In this document: piece by piece, positions 28,601 through 36,051 of the stretch
Layout: the number at the start of each line of letters is the position of its first letter
Position numbering within the stretch: the stretch's first letter is position 1
Assembly: GCA_023386555.1 (NCBI GenBank)
Contig: JAEWJK010000009.1
Location: forward strand, 186,001 to 250,000
Source: Bacteroidota bacterium
GTDB taxonomy: Bacteria > Bacteroidota > Bacteroidia > Chitinophagales > Chitinophagaceae
Length of the DNA stretch: 64,000 bases
Direction: 5' to 3'
Position numbers and translations under genes: made by a program
Notes under the pieces: model-generated
The model's input: only the letters and a program-made list of their open reading frames with translations
What the model was told of the DNA's origin: nothing
Databases searched by the model: none

Positions 28601-29765
28601 TACTAAAAAGTGTATCGTTCTTATACCATGCATGCTGATAATACCTCTTAGAAAAACTGACCAATTTAACGGTATTGGTAAGATGTAAACTAACCGTATC
28701 AATTTTGAATGCAGCTTTCGGAAATAAAGGTGTAACCGTAGCATTTGTATTTATCTCTAAAAAACCATGACCTCCACCGGCCCAGAATTGATCATTTGAC
28801 GCAAAGAAAAGATCATTATGCGTGTAGCCAAGGTAACTATAGTTGTTATCTCTGATCATTGGCTGCCATATTCTTCCGGAATCAGTTGTTTTGTAAACAT
28901 CAAATCCATAAAGTGCATAACCTGTACTGTCATTTACAAATTTCATTTTATTCGTTCCGAATGATCCTGCATCAGGATCATTTTGCATCGTCCAACTCGA
29001 GCCACTGTTACTGGTATAGTATACTTCACCTACATTATTACGGTAGATATTGATCCAACCTTTTGTAGCCGTTAAAAAATTAAAAGAATTTAATTCTGCA
29101 TTTGTAAGACTTGGCAAATTCACCACGCTCCAGTGAGTTCCATTTGTTGTTCTTAGCAGTTTACTTGCATTGTATTTAGAACTGGAAGCATAGACGATGT
29201 TATTATTTATAGCTCCTAATTGATCAAAAAAACTGTTAGGATCTGTTCTAATGATACTCCATGTCTGGCCTTTGTTTGTAGTTTTCAGAATTCTATCAGC
29301 ATCAACAGCATAACCAATATTGTTGTTTTCGGGGAATATCATATCAGTTATTCCTGTATTGATCACAAAAGGATCATGTCGGGAATGTAAAACGAGCGTA
29401 TATGAAGCACCGGCATCGGTCGAATATAAAATAGAGGGAACAAGGCCGTAATCGCCATATACAATTAAAGTGTCCTGATGAAACGCCTTTACACCATTTA
29501 TCCCAAAACCAAAAGTCAGGTTAACGCTATGACCATTGTAATTTACATTAGAAAAGGTGATGTATTTCTTTGTAAAAGTTCTCCCCGAGTCGGTTGTAAA
29601 TCCTATTGCATTAGCAAATGCTACATATCCAGAAGAGTTGGTATAAAAGCTTATTTTATGAATGTGACTTGCAGCGTTATTGTCCACATATATTTGTCTC
29701 ATTTGTGCTGAAGCAGAAAAACTACAAATAACGACTAGAATGAGGATTGAAAAGTAACTTTTCAT
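25686..29765 (-). CDS. Large T9SS-secreted multi-domain protein
   Basis: A 1359-residue secreted protein. After a signal peptide (1-20, SASA-Q) come BNR/YCF48-like repeats of a beta-propeller to about residue 340 (TDSGRTF, TNKGQTWS, TSNSGSSWT, TTDSGRIWQ). An IPT/TIG domain lies at about 430-510 (INSFTPTSAGTGTTVTI), a PKD-like domain at about 605-690, and further beta-propeller/SBBP-like repeats follow. A T9SS type A sorting domain occupies the last 77 or so residues (FPNPAST through SGIYSLIITT to EKVLIHRK). No catalytic motif was seen, so an adhesive or surface role is inference. The neighbouring infA on the other strand is unrelated. Confidence 0.85.
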   Translation of the reverse strand: MKSYFSILILVVICSFSASAQMRQIYVDNNAASHIHKISFYTNSSGYVAFANAIGFTTDSGRTFTKKYITFSNVNYNGHSVNLTFGFGINGVKAFHQDTLIVYGDYGLVPSILYSTDAGASYTLVLHSRHDPFVINTGITDMIFPENNNIGYAVDADRILKTTNKGQTWSIIRTDPNSFFDQLGAINNNIVYASSSKYNASKLLRTTNGTHWSVVNLPSLTNAELNSFNFLTATKGWINIYRNNVGEVYYTSNSGSSWTMQNDPDAGSFGTNKMKFVNDSTGYALYGFDVYKTTDSGRIWQPMIRDNNYSYLGYTHNDLFFASNDQFWAGGGHGFLEINTNATVTPLFPKAAFKIDTVSLHLTNTVKLVSFSKRYYQHAWYKNDTLFSNAVNPVYTHHIFKLKDTIKLVVTNGAYSDSTIQYIYFNPPVIINSFTPTSAGTGTTVTINGLNFTGANTVRFGGINAASFSVISNTQINAVVGTGATGSVYVSTPAGYASMSGFTYLAPPNNNLPVSVSKAILCKSESVIITIQNTQTNVEYRMIDSLNTTYGVAMGNGGTITFPTSAITRSGNYTITAKQTGSSQTIIFPNKLFFIVEKTKSLFEANKVNAEIGEVVEFGQKSQEFSTLLWQFTSDASSTTSSLFNPQIIYSATGIKNVKLTATSANGCMDIASMNAIYVYNSSINDSCYAFKLDSIAANGHAYKNMAALPNGGYFVIAKTLNNSAVKSKYGLAKKFTGFNPSYVGCYTSSGILKWVNYIKANGDIVDVQGDANGNIYLLGSILSSDYLYLRNGLDSIRFYTQASDLSVPKYVSFILKLNSNGIPVWHSILYNQALSYTGISTAAGSPKKIYITDDAIAVTGSFGYKLSYYHSGNLQTLYNFGDYTGNTDTKIYTLYLHPNGALKWNAYLEPGYLFEVTDVIIDKHKGLVVSGSYRQSLKVLDAGNIQQQLMPGASNNYQAFIVRYDQSGNFKWSNRLRSSYQFGSAASYDITIDAEGNVYNTGSTDGSISSNGLEIYHSNGNFYSELISGYTLSKFDSLGIHKWTVGSRFPSSGTGSAISITGNNLYVMGRISNGNMPFDITSVGSPSQVHTITSNEFFVVDYDLNGVLNQFRKSGVNSSGNVNPTNLFASANNILIGGNSNLSNASSTPGKLFGIDLKTPSIGDGFVLNLNNSFCSNITMPLKLLNFTAIKNDAKSAILQWATANEVNVSRFEIERSTNALNWKTIGTVAAENGPSNSYSYQDNDISSERIYYRLKMTDLDGTFSYSPIRFLEWNKENSVSIFPNPASTEITIGFERPVKIKGVYLVNATGAKVFASDATIITSKYQLPVSNLISGIYSLIITTSTKVIREKVLIHRK

Positions 29766-30024
29766 GACAGGTTAAAACTCGAAGATAATCTCCATTTACT
29801 TCAACTGAAGCCTATCGAAATATTTTCTTTTATGATATCTATTATATCATTTATTATAAAAAGTTAGACATTTGCGACTTGGAAATCTGTTCAGAAAGTC
29901 TATTAAATAGGTTTTTAGGATGGGGAAATGTGGAAATCCTTGATTTTGCCGCTAATTTTATTAAGTTTTCTACAAAATTTCAAATTATTTGAAGTCTTGT
30001 TTTCATTTTTTAGTTGCAAACTAA

Positions 30025-30032
30025 TATCTTTG
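30025..30032 (+). promoter_or_regulatory. -7 element driving infA and the alpha operon
   Basis: TATCTTTG is a perfect TAnnTTTG, 16 nt before the infA ATG. The -33 element is not clear. Confidence 0.75.
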
Positions 30033-30048
30033 CAGCCCGAAAAATCAT

Positions 30049-30267
30049 ATGTCGAAACAACCGCTGATCAAACAGGATGGAGTTATTTTGGAAGCATTGA
30101 GTAATGCTATGTTCAGGGTGAAGTTAGAAAACGGTCATGAAATTTTGGCTACGATCTCCGGAAAAATGAGGATGCACTACATCCGAATTCTTCCTGGTGA
30201 CAAAGTAGGGGTGGAAATGAGTCCTTACGATTTATCAAGAGGAAGAATCATTTTCCGTTATAAATAA
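30049..30267 (+). CDS. infA: Translation initiation factor IF-1
   Basis: A 72-residue OB-fold protein that binds the ribosomal A site during initiation. The family sequence is intact (QDGVILEALSNAMFRVKLENG, in two overlapping halves, and the C-terminal LSRGRIIFRYK). It is first gene of the alpha operon segment and has its own promoter. The usual upstream secY and map genes are not here: a T9SS gene on the other strand occupies that position. Confidence 0.97.
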   Translation: MSKQPLIKQDGVILEALSNAMFRVKLENGHEILATISGKMRMHYIRILPGDKVGVEMSPYDLSRGRIIFRYK

Positions 30268-30290
30268 TAACAAAGCGAAAATCTATAAAG

Positions 30291-30407
30291 ATGAAAGTTA
30301 GAGCATCCATTAAAAAACGCAGTGCTGATTGCAAGATCGTTAAGCGTGGCGGTAAACTTTATGTAATCAACAAGAAGAATCCTCGTTTTAAACAAAGACA
30401 AGGATAA
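30291..30407 (+). CDS. rpmJ: 50S ribosomal protein L36
   Basis: A 38-residue protein, MKVRASIKKRSADCKIVKRG followed by GKLYVINKKNPRFKQRQG. One Cys (14) remains, but the other zinc ligands of the C-plus form are replaced, so this is a zinc-free L36. It lies between infA and rpsM as in most bacteria. It is too short for many gene callers. Confidence 0.95.
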   Translation: MKVRASIKKRSADCKIVKRGGKLYVINKKNPRFKQRQG

Positions 30408-30441
30408 TTCAACATTCAACATTCAAAACATCAATTAGAAT

Positions 30442-30822
30442 ATGGCTCGTATTGCCGGTATAGACTTACCAAAGAATAAAAGAGGCGAAATCGGACTTAC
30501 CTATATTTTCGGTATAGGTCGTACCACAGCTCAATATATCCTTGACAAATCAGGGATCAATTATGACAAGAAAGTGCATGAGTGGAATGATGATGAGCTG
30601 GCTTCTATCCGTAATATCATCACCAATGAATTTAAAGTTGAGGGTGCATTACGTTCTGAAACTCAAATGAGCATCAAGCGTTTATTAGATATCGCTTGTT
30701 ATCGTGGTCTTCGTCATCGTAAAGGGTTACCTGTACGTGGACAAAGAACAAGAACAAACAGCCGTACAAGAAAAGGTAAGCGTAAAACGGTTGCCGGTAA
30801 GAAAAAAGTAGCTAAGAAGTAA
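30442..30822 (+). CDS. rpsM: 30S ribosomal protein S13
   Basis: A 126-residue small-subunit head protein that contacts 16S rRNA and the large subunit. It starts MARIAGIDLPKNKRGEIGLT and has the GIGRTTAQYIL helix-hairpin-helix and the basic C-terminal tail (RGQRTRTNSRTRKGKRKT). It lies 34 nt after rpmJ in the same operon. Confidence 0.97.
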   Translation: MARIAGIDLPKNKRGEIGLTYIFGIGRTTAQYILDKSGINYDKKVHEWNDDELASIRNIITNEFKVEGALRSETQMSIKRLLDIACYRGLRHRKGLPVRGQRTRTNSRTRKGKRKTVAGKKKVAKK

Positions 30823-30832
30823 TAAATCCTTT

Positions 30833-30858
30833 CAGCTCTCAGCATTCGCTTGGAGCTG
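30833..30858 (+). other. Hairpin in the rpsM-rpsK gap
   Basis: CAGCTC and GAGCTG form a perfect 6-bp stem around a 14-nt loop. A second short stem, GGCTT / AAGCC, lies at about 30889-30900. No T-run follows the first, so termination is unlikely; an RNA leader for rpsK is possible. Confidence 0.4.
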
Positions 30859-30943
30859 TTTGGTTTATATAAATGTCACCGGATGTCGGGCTTACAAGCC
30901 GATGGAGGGACAATATTTTAGAAGACCACCTCAAAAAAGAACA

Positions 30944-31354
30944 ATGGCTAAAGTACAAAAAGCACAGAACAGCGCTAAAGCTGCTGCTAAAAAAAGGATC
31001 GTAAAAGTTGATGCATATGGCGATGCTCATATCAATGCAACTTTCAACAATGTTATTATCAGTTTAACTAACAAGCAAGGACAAGTTATCAGCTGGTCTT
31101 CTGCTGGTAAAATGGGTTTTAAAGGTTCTAAGAAAAATACTCCATATGCTGCTCAGATGGCAGCTGCAGATTGTGCAAGAGTTGCAGTTGATGCAGGTGT
31201 GAAAAGAGTAGATGTATATGTAAAAGGTCCTGGAGCTGGTCGTGAAAGTGCAATCCGTGGATTAGCACAGAACGGTATTGAAGTTACCATGATCAAGGAT
31301 ATCACTCCATTGCCACACAATGGTTGCCGTCCTCCAAAGAAAAGAAGAGTTTAA
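30944..31354 (+). CDS. rpsK: 30S ribosomal protein S11
   Basis: A 136-residue small-subunit platform protein. The start is placed at the ATG giving MAKVQKAQNSAKAAAKKR; the frame is open further upstream to 30860 but that part has no family resemblance. The conserved GDAHINATFNN and GPGAGRESAIRGL segments and the C-terminal PHNGCRPPKKRRV are present. It is preceded by a 121-nt gap with hairpins. Confidence 0.95.
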   Translation: MAKVQKAQNSAKAAAKKRIVKVDAYGDAHINATFNNVIISLTNKQGQVISWSSAGKMGFKGSKKNTPYAAQMAAADCARVAVDAGVKRVDVYVKGPGAGRESAIRGLAQNGIEVTMIKDITPLPHNGCRPPKKRRV

Positions 31355-31358
31355 TTGA

Positions 31359-31429
31359 ATGTCTGATTTGTTGATCTCTGATCGCTGATTTACCTCACAT
31401 CAGACATCCTAAAATCCGACATCAGACAT
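31359..31429. repeat. Local inverted and direct repeats between rpsK and rpsD
   Basis: ATGTCTGAT at 31359-31367 pairs with ATCAGACAT at 31399-31407, and that word recurs at 31421-31429. The 180-nt gap is otherwise non-coding. Confidence 0.6.
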
Positions 31430-31534
31430 AGTTAGCCACAGGCTTTCATTTATTAACAGGGAGTTCCATTAATTTTTTACGATTTTTTACCGATGGACAC
31501 TCCGATACAAAAAAAATCGAAATGAAACACAATT

Positions 31535-32140
31535 ATGGCACGTTACACTGGTCCAAAGACCAAAATTTCCCGCATTTTCGGTGAGCCTATCTTAGGCAAT
31601 GGAAAGTATCTTAACAAGAATAGCAATCCTCCAGGTCAACATGGTGCTTCTAAGAAGCGTAAGACCTTAGGAGAATATGCTCTTCAGTTAAAGGAAAAAC
31701 AAAAAGCTAAATACACTTACGGTGTTTTAGAACGTCAATTCCGCAACACATTTGAAGAAGCTTCAAGAATGAAAGGTGTTACCGGTGAAAATTTGATCAA
31801 GCTGTTAGAAGCAAGATTAGACAACACTGTTTTCCGTATGGGAATTGCTCCTTCACGTCCTGCAGCTCGTCAATTGGTTTCTCACAAACACATCACTGTT
31901 AATGGTGAAGTATTGAATATCCCTTCTTACACATGTAAACCAGGTGATATCATTGCTCTTAAGCCTAAGAGTAACGATAACTCAGCTGTTACAAGCCAGA
32001 TCCGTGGAAAGAATCCAAAATTTGGTTGGATAGATTTCAACGAAACTGAGAAGAAAGGTACATTCATTACAATGCCTGAAAGAGAAAGCGTTCCTGAGAA
32101 CATTAAGGAGCAGCTGATCGTGGAATTGTATTCTAAGTAA
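31535..32140 (+). CDS. rpsD: 30S ribosomal protein S4
   Basis: A 201-residue primary 16S rRNA-binding protein and assembly initiator. It starts MARYTGPKTKISRIFGEPI and has the S4 RNA-binding domain (LEARLDNTVFRMGIAPSRP, with the HKHITVNG that follows). It lacks the N-terminal zinc cysteines. In E. coli S4 represses the alpha operon; whether that control exists here is not shown. Confidence 0.97.
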   Translation: MARYTGPKTKISRIFGEPILGNGKYLNKNSNPPGQHGASKKRKTLGEYALQLKEKQKAKYTYGVLERQFRNTFEEASRMKGVTGENLIKLLEARLDNTVFRMGIAPSRPAARQLVSHKHITVNGEVLNIPSYTCKPGDIIALKPKSNDNSAVTSQIRGKNPKFGWIDFNETEKKGTFITMPERESVPENIKEQLIVELYSK

Positions 32141-32159
32141 TAGTGGATAGCTGGTAGTT

Positions 32160-32235
32160 GATTGTTCATAGTTGTTCCGAACGTACAAGTGAGTGACACA
32201 ACGAAAGATCATCAACGATATTCAGCTGGCACCAT
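32160..32235 (-). repeat. Intergenic repeat, copy 6 (GTGTCAC subtype)
   Basis: The core at 32179-32206 reads GAACGTACAAGTGAGTGACA then CAACGAAA. It sits inside the ribosomal operon, in the 124-nt gap between rpsD and rpoA. Confidence 0.85.
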
Positions 32236-32264
32236 CATTCATCAAACTAAAACACGAAGTATAA

Positions 32265-33263
32265 ATGGCAATTTTAAACTTCCAGAAGCCCGACAAGATC
32301 GTTCTTCAGAAAGCAACCGATTTTGAAGGTCAATTCGAATTCCGTCCGTTAGAGCCAGGATTTGGTTTAACAATCGGAAACGCACTTCGCAGAGTATTAT
32401 TAAGCTCATTAGAAGGTTATGCAATCGTTGGTATCAAGATAGAAGGTGTAGACCACGAATTTGCTACTATCAAAGGCATTACTGAAGATGTTACTGAGAT
32501 CATTCTTAACCTGAAGCAGGTTCGTTTTAAGAAGAATGTAGATCATGATGTTCCTACTGAACGTATCAATCTTTCAGTAAAAGGAAGAACTGAGTTCACA
32601 GCCGGCATGATCGGTGAATTGAGCCAGAGTTTCCAGGTAATGAATCCAGAGTTGCTCATCAGCACAATGGACGTTACTTCTAAGTTGGATATTGAACTTA
32701 CTATCGCAAAAGGTAGAGGTTATGTTCCTGCTGAAGAAAACAAGCAAAAAGATGCTGCATTCGGTTGGATCGCTATAGATTCTATCCATACACCAATCAA
32801 GAATGTAAGATATTCTATAGAGAACTATCGTGTAGAACAAAGAACAGATTACGAAAAACTGATCTTAGATGTTGCTACTGATGGTACTATTCATCCTGAA
32901 GAAGCTGTTAAGCAGGCTTCAAGAATTTTGATCCAGCATTTGATGATCATCACTGATGAGAACATCACTTTCGACAACAAAGAAGATAAGAAAGAAGATG
33001 TGGTTGATGAACAAGTGTTACAGCTTAGAAAAGTATTGAAAACTCCGTTGGAAGATCTTGATCTTTCAGTACGTGCCTTCAACTGTTTGAAAGCTGCCAA
33101 GATCAATTCTTTGAGTGAACTGGTACAATACGAACAGGAAGACTTAATGAAGTTCAGAAACTTTGGTCAGAAATCACTGGCTGAGATTGACCAGGTATTG
33201 AATGAAAGAGGTCTTAGCTTCGGAATGGATCTGCACAAATTAGGATTAGATAATTTAGATTAA
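32265..33263 (+). CDS. rpoA: RNA polymerase subunit alpha
   Basis: A 332-residue alpha subunit. The N-terminal assembly domain has FRPLEPGFGLTIGNALRRVL, and the C-terminal domain (about 255-325) carries the LDLSVRAFNCLKAAKI and FGQKSLAEI segments used for UP-element and activator contacts. It lies between rpsD and rplQ as in other bacteria. The gap to rplQ carries an RNA structure (see below). Confidence 0.98.
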   Translation: MAILNFQKPDKIVLQKATDFEGQFEFRPLEPGFGLTIGNALRRVLLSSLEGYAIVGIKIEGVDHEFATIKGITEDVTEIILNLKQVRFKKNVDHDVPTERINLSVKGRTEFTAGMIGELSQSFQVMNPELLISTMDVTSKLDIELTIAKGRGYVPAEENKQKDAAFGWIAIDSIHTPIKNVRYSIENYRVEQRTDYEKLILDVATDGTIHPEEAVKQASRILIQHLMIITDENITFDNKEDKKEDVVDEQVLQLRKVLKTPLEDLDLSVRAFNCLKAAKINSLSELVQYEQEDLMKFRNFGQKSLAEIDQVLNERGLSFGMDLHKLGLDNLD

Positions 33264-33322
33264 TGAGTTTTGAGTCTTGAGTTTCTGGTTTGAAGTTCAA
33301 GGCTCAACTTTTTTTATAAGTA

Positions 33323-33355
33323 CGCTACAATTCCTTGACACGGTGTAGCGGAATT
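33323..33355 (+). promoter_or_regulatory. Candidate RNA pseudoknot or alternative hairpins before rplQ
   Basis: CGCTACA (33323-33329) pairs with TGTAGCG (33344-33350), and AATTCC (33329-33334) pairs with GGAATT (33350-33355). The order is left1-left2-right1-right2, so the two stems are interlocked: an H-type pseudoknot or two competing hairpins. A T-run follows the second stem, so it could act as an attenuator or partial terminator inside the operon. Confidence 0.5.
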
Positions 33356-33417
33356 TTTTGAATCACTGGTTTGGAGAACTACTAAACTGTCAACTCTAAA
33401 CTATAAACTTTAAAGTC

Positions 33418-33942
33418 ATGCGTCACGGAGACAAAATCAAAAACCTCGGCCGTAAGAAGGCACACAGGGAGGCATTGCTGTCAAACTTAGCTACAGCATT
33501 GATCACACACAAACGTATCGTTACTACTCTTACAAAAGCAAAAGCTCTAAGAGTGTATATCGAACCATTGATCACTAAAACAAAGTACAACGAAACCAAA
33601 GAGCAGATTATGCATAACAGCAGGATCGTGTTCAGCCATCTTCAGGATAACTCAGCAGTGAAAGAATTGTTCTCTGTTGTAGGACCTAAAGTAGCTGGTC
33701 GTCCTGGTGGTTACACTAGGATCATTAAATTAGGTATTCGTCCAGGTGATAATGGTGAGAAAGCAATGATTGAGTTGGTTGATTTCAACGAGATCTACGG
33801 TAAAGGGGTTGACAAATCAGCTGAACCAGCTAAGAAAACTAGAAGAAGCCGTAGTACTGCAAAAAAAGCTACTGCTAAATCTGAAGAAGCTACACCAGCA
33901 GCTGAAGCAACAACTGAAGAAGCTCCTAAAACAGAAGAATAA
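33418..33942 (+). CDS. rplQ: 50S ribosomal protein L17
   Basis: A 174-residue large-subunit protein. The family core is at 1-125 (MRHGDKIKNLGRKKAHREAL at the start, then RPGGYTRIIKLGIRPGDNGE). The last 45 or so residues are a low-complexity Ala/Lys/Glu/Thr tail that is absent from the E. coli protein (127 residues). It is the last gene of the ribosomal segment and ends at a strong terminator. Confidence 0.97.
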   Translation: MRHGDKIKNLGRKKAHREALLSNLATALITHKRIVTTLTKAKALRVYIEPLITKTKYNETKEQIMHNSRIVFSHLQDNSAVKELFSVVGPKVAGRPGGYTRIIKLGIRPGDNGEKAMIELVDFNEIYGKGVDKSAEPAKKTRRSRSTAKKATAKSEEATPAAEATTEEAPKTEE

Positions 33943-33970
33943 GAATGTTGAAAAGTTTCACATAAGAAAG

Positions 33971-33990
33971 GGCAGAACATTGGTTCTGCC
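33971..33990 (+). terminator. Rho-independent terminator after rplQ
   Basis: GGCAGAAC, loop ATTG, GTTCTGCC, flanked by AAA on the left and TTTTTTATTT on the right. Confidence 0.93.
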
Positions 33991-34022
33991 TTTTTTATTT
34001 TGCACTCAATTAATCTCCATAA

Positions 34023-35123
34023 ATGTCAAACACTACCCAGCCAGCAATTTTAGTTTTAGAAGATGGAAATGTTTTTAAAGGATGTGCTTTTGGTAAGATA
34101 GGGACAACGACAGGTGAGATCTGCTTTAACACTGGTATGACGGGTTACCAGGAAGTGTTTACCGATCCAAGTTATTACGGACAGGTGCTCATCATGAATA
34201 ATGTGCACGTAGGCAATTACGGTGTGAATGATGCAGATATTGAAAGTGATTCAGTTAAGATCAAAGGATTGATATGTAGAAATCTTGAAGAACAATTCAG
34301 CCGTTTTATGGCAAAAGGTTCGTTAGATGAGTACCTGAAGAAAAACAATATCGTTGCAATAGAAGATGTAGATACAAGGGCATTAGTGGCTCACGTAAGG
34401 CAAAAAGGAGCTATGAACTGCATCATATCTTCTGACGAGATGGATATTGAAAAACTTAAGAAGCAATTAGCTGATGTTCCAAATATGGCCGGACTTGAAT
34501 TGGCAAGTGTAGTAAGCACGGAAAAAGAATATGAGTTAGGTGATACCAGTTCTCCGATTAAAGTGGCAGTACTCGATTTCGGCGTTAAGAAACATATTCT
34601 TGATTGTTTAGTGCAAAGAGGTGCTCATGTTAAAGTGCATCCTGCAAAAACACCGGTTAGCAGGTTGAAAGAATTTAATCCGAATGGATATTTCATCAGC
34701 AACGGTCCTGGTGATCCTGCAGCAATGGATTATGCCGTGAATACTGTGAAGGAATTAATGAATGAAAACAAACCAATGTTCGGTATTTGTTTAGGGCATC
34801 AATTACTTGCTTTGGCAAATGGTGTTGATACTTTCAAAATGCATCATGGACATAGAGGATTAAATCATCCTGTAAAAAATCTTGTTACCGGTCAATGTGA
34901 GATCACCACACAAAATCATGGCTTTGGCGTAAATCCTGAATCAATAAAAAACAATCCCAATCTTGAGATCACTCATGTTAATCTCAATGATGGTTCTATT
35001 GAAGGCATACGAGTGAAAGGCAAACCTGCGTTTAGTGTACAATACCATCCTGAAAGTACTCCTGGTCCACACGACAGCAGGTATTTGTTTGATGAGTTTG
35101 TGGAGATGATGAAAGCAAATTAG
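34023..35123 (+). CDS. carA: Carbamoyl-phosphate synthase small subunit
   Basis: The glutaminase subunit that feeds ammonia to CarB for carbamoyl phosphate in arginine and pyrimidine synthesis. It has 366 residues: an N-terminal CPSase_sm_chain domain and a C-terminal class I amidotransferase with the nucleophile Cys256 in GICLGHQ and the partner His342 and Glu344 in YHPES. carB is not adjacent. It lies just after the rplQ terminator. Confidence 0.97.
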   Translation: MSNTTQPAILVLEDGNVFKGCAFGKIGTTTGEICFNTGMTGYQEVFTDPSYYGQVLIMNNVHVGNYGVNDADIESDSVKIKGLICRNLEEQFSRFMAKGSLDEYLKKNNIVAIEDVDTRALVAHVRQKGAMNCIISSDEMDIEKLKKQLADVPNMAGLELASVVSTEKEYELGDTSSPIKVAVLDFGVKKHILDCLVQRGAHVKVHPAKTPVSRLKEFNPNGYFISNGPGDPAAMDYAVNTVKELMNENKPMFGICLGHQLLALANGVDTFKMHHGHRGLNHPVKNLVTGQCEITTQNHGFGVNPESIKNNPNLEITHVNLNDGSIEGIRVKGKPAFSVQYHPESTPGPHDSRYLFDEFVEMMKAN

Positions 35124-35144
35124 CCAATTTGATGATGTGATACT

Positions 35145-35225
35145 TTGATAATGAGACCAGCAGCAGAATCGCTATTGGACTTCGTTGTGTCACTCACTTG
35201 TACGTTCTGTAGTTACCTCATCACT
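35145..35225 (+). repeat. Intergenic repeat, copy 7 (GTGTCAC subtype)
   Basis: The core at 35181-35207 reads TTCGTTGTGTCACTCACTTG then TACGTTC. It lies between the convergent carA and RelE-type toxin genes. Confidence 0.85.
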
Positions 35226-35243
35226 GCTATAAAATAAGAGATA

Positions 35244-35525
35244 CTATAAATTTTGACTTCGTTGTTTCAGTTTATGAATTACAATGTGGTCTTTGGTAAT
35301 GGAATAAATAAGGATATAAGACTTGGTAACTAAGGTTTTTCTAAATCTTGAATGGGAGGAACTTTTAAACCCAATGTAAGGCTGCTTTTGTAAAAGTTGA
35401 ACTTTTAGCTCCAGAGCTTTGGAAAATCTATCCAAAACTTCTTTCGGCCAATTGTCTTTCAGGTAAATTACAATTTCCCAAAAATTAGATTTGGCAACCG
35501 TAGTCCAAACTACTTCTTTTTCCAT
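35244..35525 (-). CDS. RelE/ParE family toxin
   Basis: A 93-residue toxin-like protein of the RelE/ParE superfamily. It has the VVWTTVAKSNFWEIVIYL helix start, the FSKALELKVQLLQKQP helix with a following GF turn, an RKTLVTKSYILIYSI strand pair, and a basic C-terminus. RelE-type members cleave mRNA on the ribosome and ParE-type members poison gyrase; sequence alone does not separate the two here. Its start overlaps the antitoxin gene's 3' end by 16 nt. Confidence 0.8.
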   Translation of the reverse strand: MEKEVVWTTVAKSNFWEIVIYLKDNWPKEVLDRFSKALELKVQLLQKQPYIGFKSSSHSRFRKTLVTKSYILIYSITKDHIVIHKLKQRSQNL

Positions 35526-35743
35526 TTCTCAAAATCTTTCATCAGGTTGCTATGCGAAATGAAATTTCCTTTATTGTATTCTGTTTCTGACTCTAACACA
35601 AGATTCTTATCCTCTTCACTTAAATCATCCCACCAATCTTTAATCAGGGTTGATTGCAACACAGCTTTTGCCTCTTCCAAAAGAATTTCATTATCACATC
35701 TATCAATTAGTTGATGTAGTTCTGTTTTTATATGCTCATTCAT
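35510..35743 (-). CDS. Antitoxin partner of the RelE/ParE toxin
   Basis: A 77-residue acidic protein, mostly helical, with two helices then a polar tail ending FEKWKKK. It lies upstream of and overlaps the toxin by 16 nt, the usual order. It has no strong motif of its own; the call rests on size, acidity and position. Confidence 0.7.
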   Translation of the reverse strand: MNEHIKTELHQLIDRCDNEILLEEAKAVLQSTLIKDWWDDLSEEDKNLVLESETEYNKGNFISHSNLMKDFEKWKKK

Positions 35744-36051
35744 TTTGATGAGATTTACTTAAAGTTACGGCTTTTGATTAATAGAATTCCTCCAGCACAA
35801 GAGTGCGACGCAACCACAGTTTCATAGCAGCACTAGCCTATGCTCCAACATTAAAATTTTCACAATCCTTTCGTTTGAGAAAATATCTCAGTAAATTACA
35901 TCTAAGGCATAAATCCATGGATGGGTTATTCTACGCTTAATTATCATTTCTAAAGCTGACAAGGCTCATATTTTCTGTTTTACGGCAACTCTACCTTCAA
36001 TTGCAAATCGTTCTTTGGCAATTATAATTTCTCACTCATAAAACCTTTGTT
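35744..36051. other. Non-coding interval between the antitoxin and the EF-G paralogue
   Basis: 308 nt without a gene. It contains repeat copy 8 and AT-rich sequence; no clear consensus promoter for the EF-G paralogue was found. Confidence 0.6.
35790..35850 (-). repeat. Intergenic repeat, copy 8 (GCGTCGC subtype)
   Basis: The core at 35795-35816 reads GCACAAGAGTGCGACGCAAC. On the minus strand a left-arm hairpin CATAG / CTATG precedes the core. Confidence 0.8.

Noticed and set aside
30860..30943. N-terminal extension of S11 to ATG 30860
   Set aside because: The added residues are translated from the structured rpsM-rpsK gap and match no S11; the standard start is ATG 30944.
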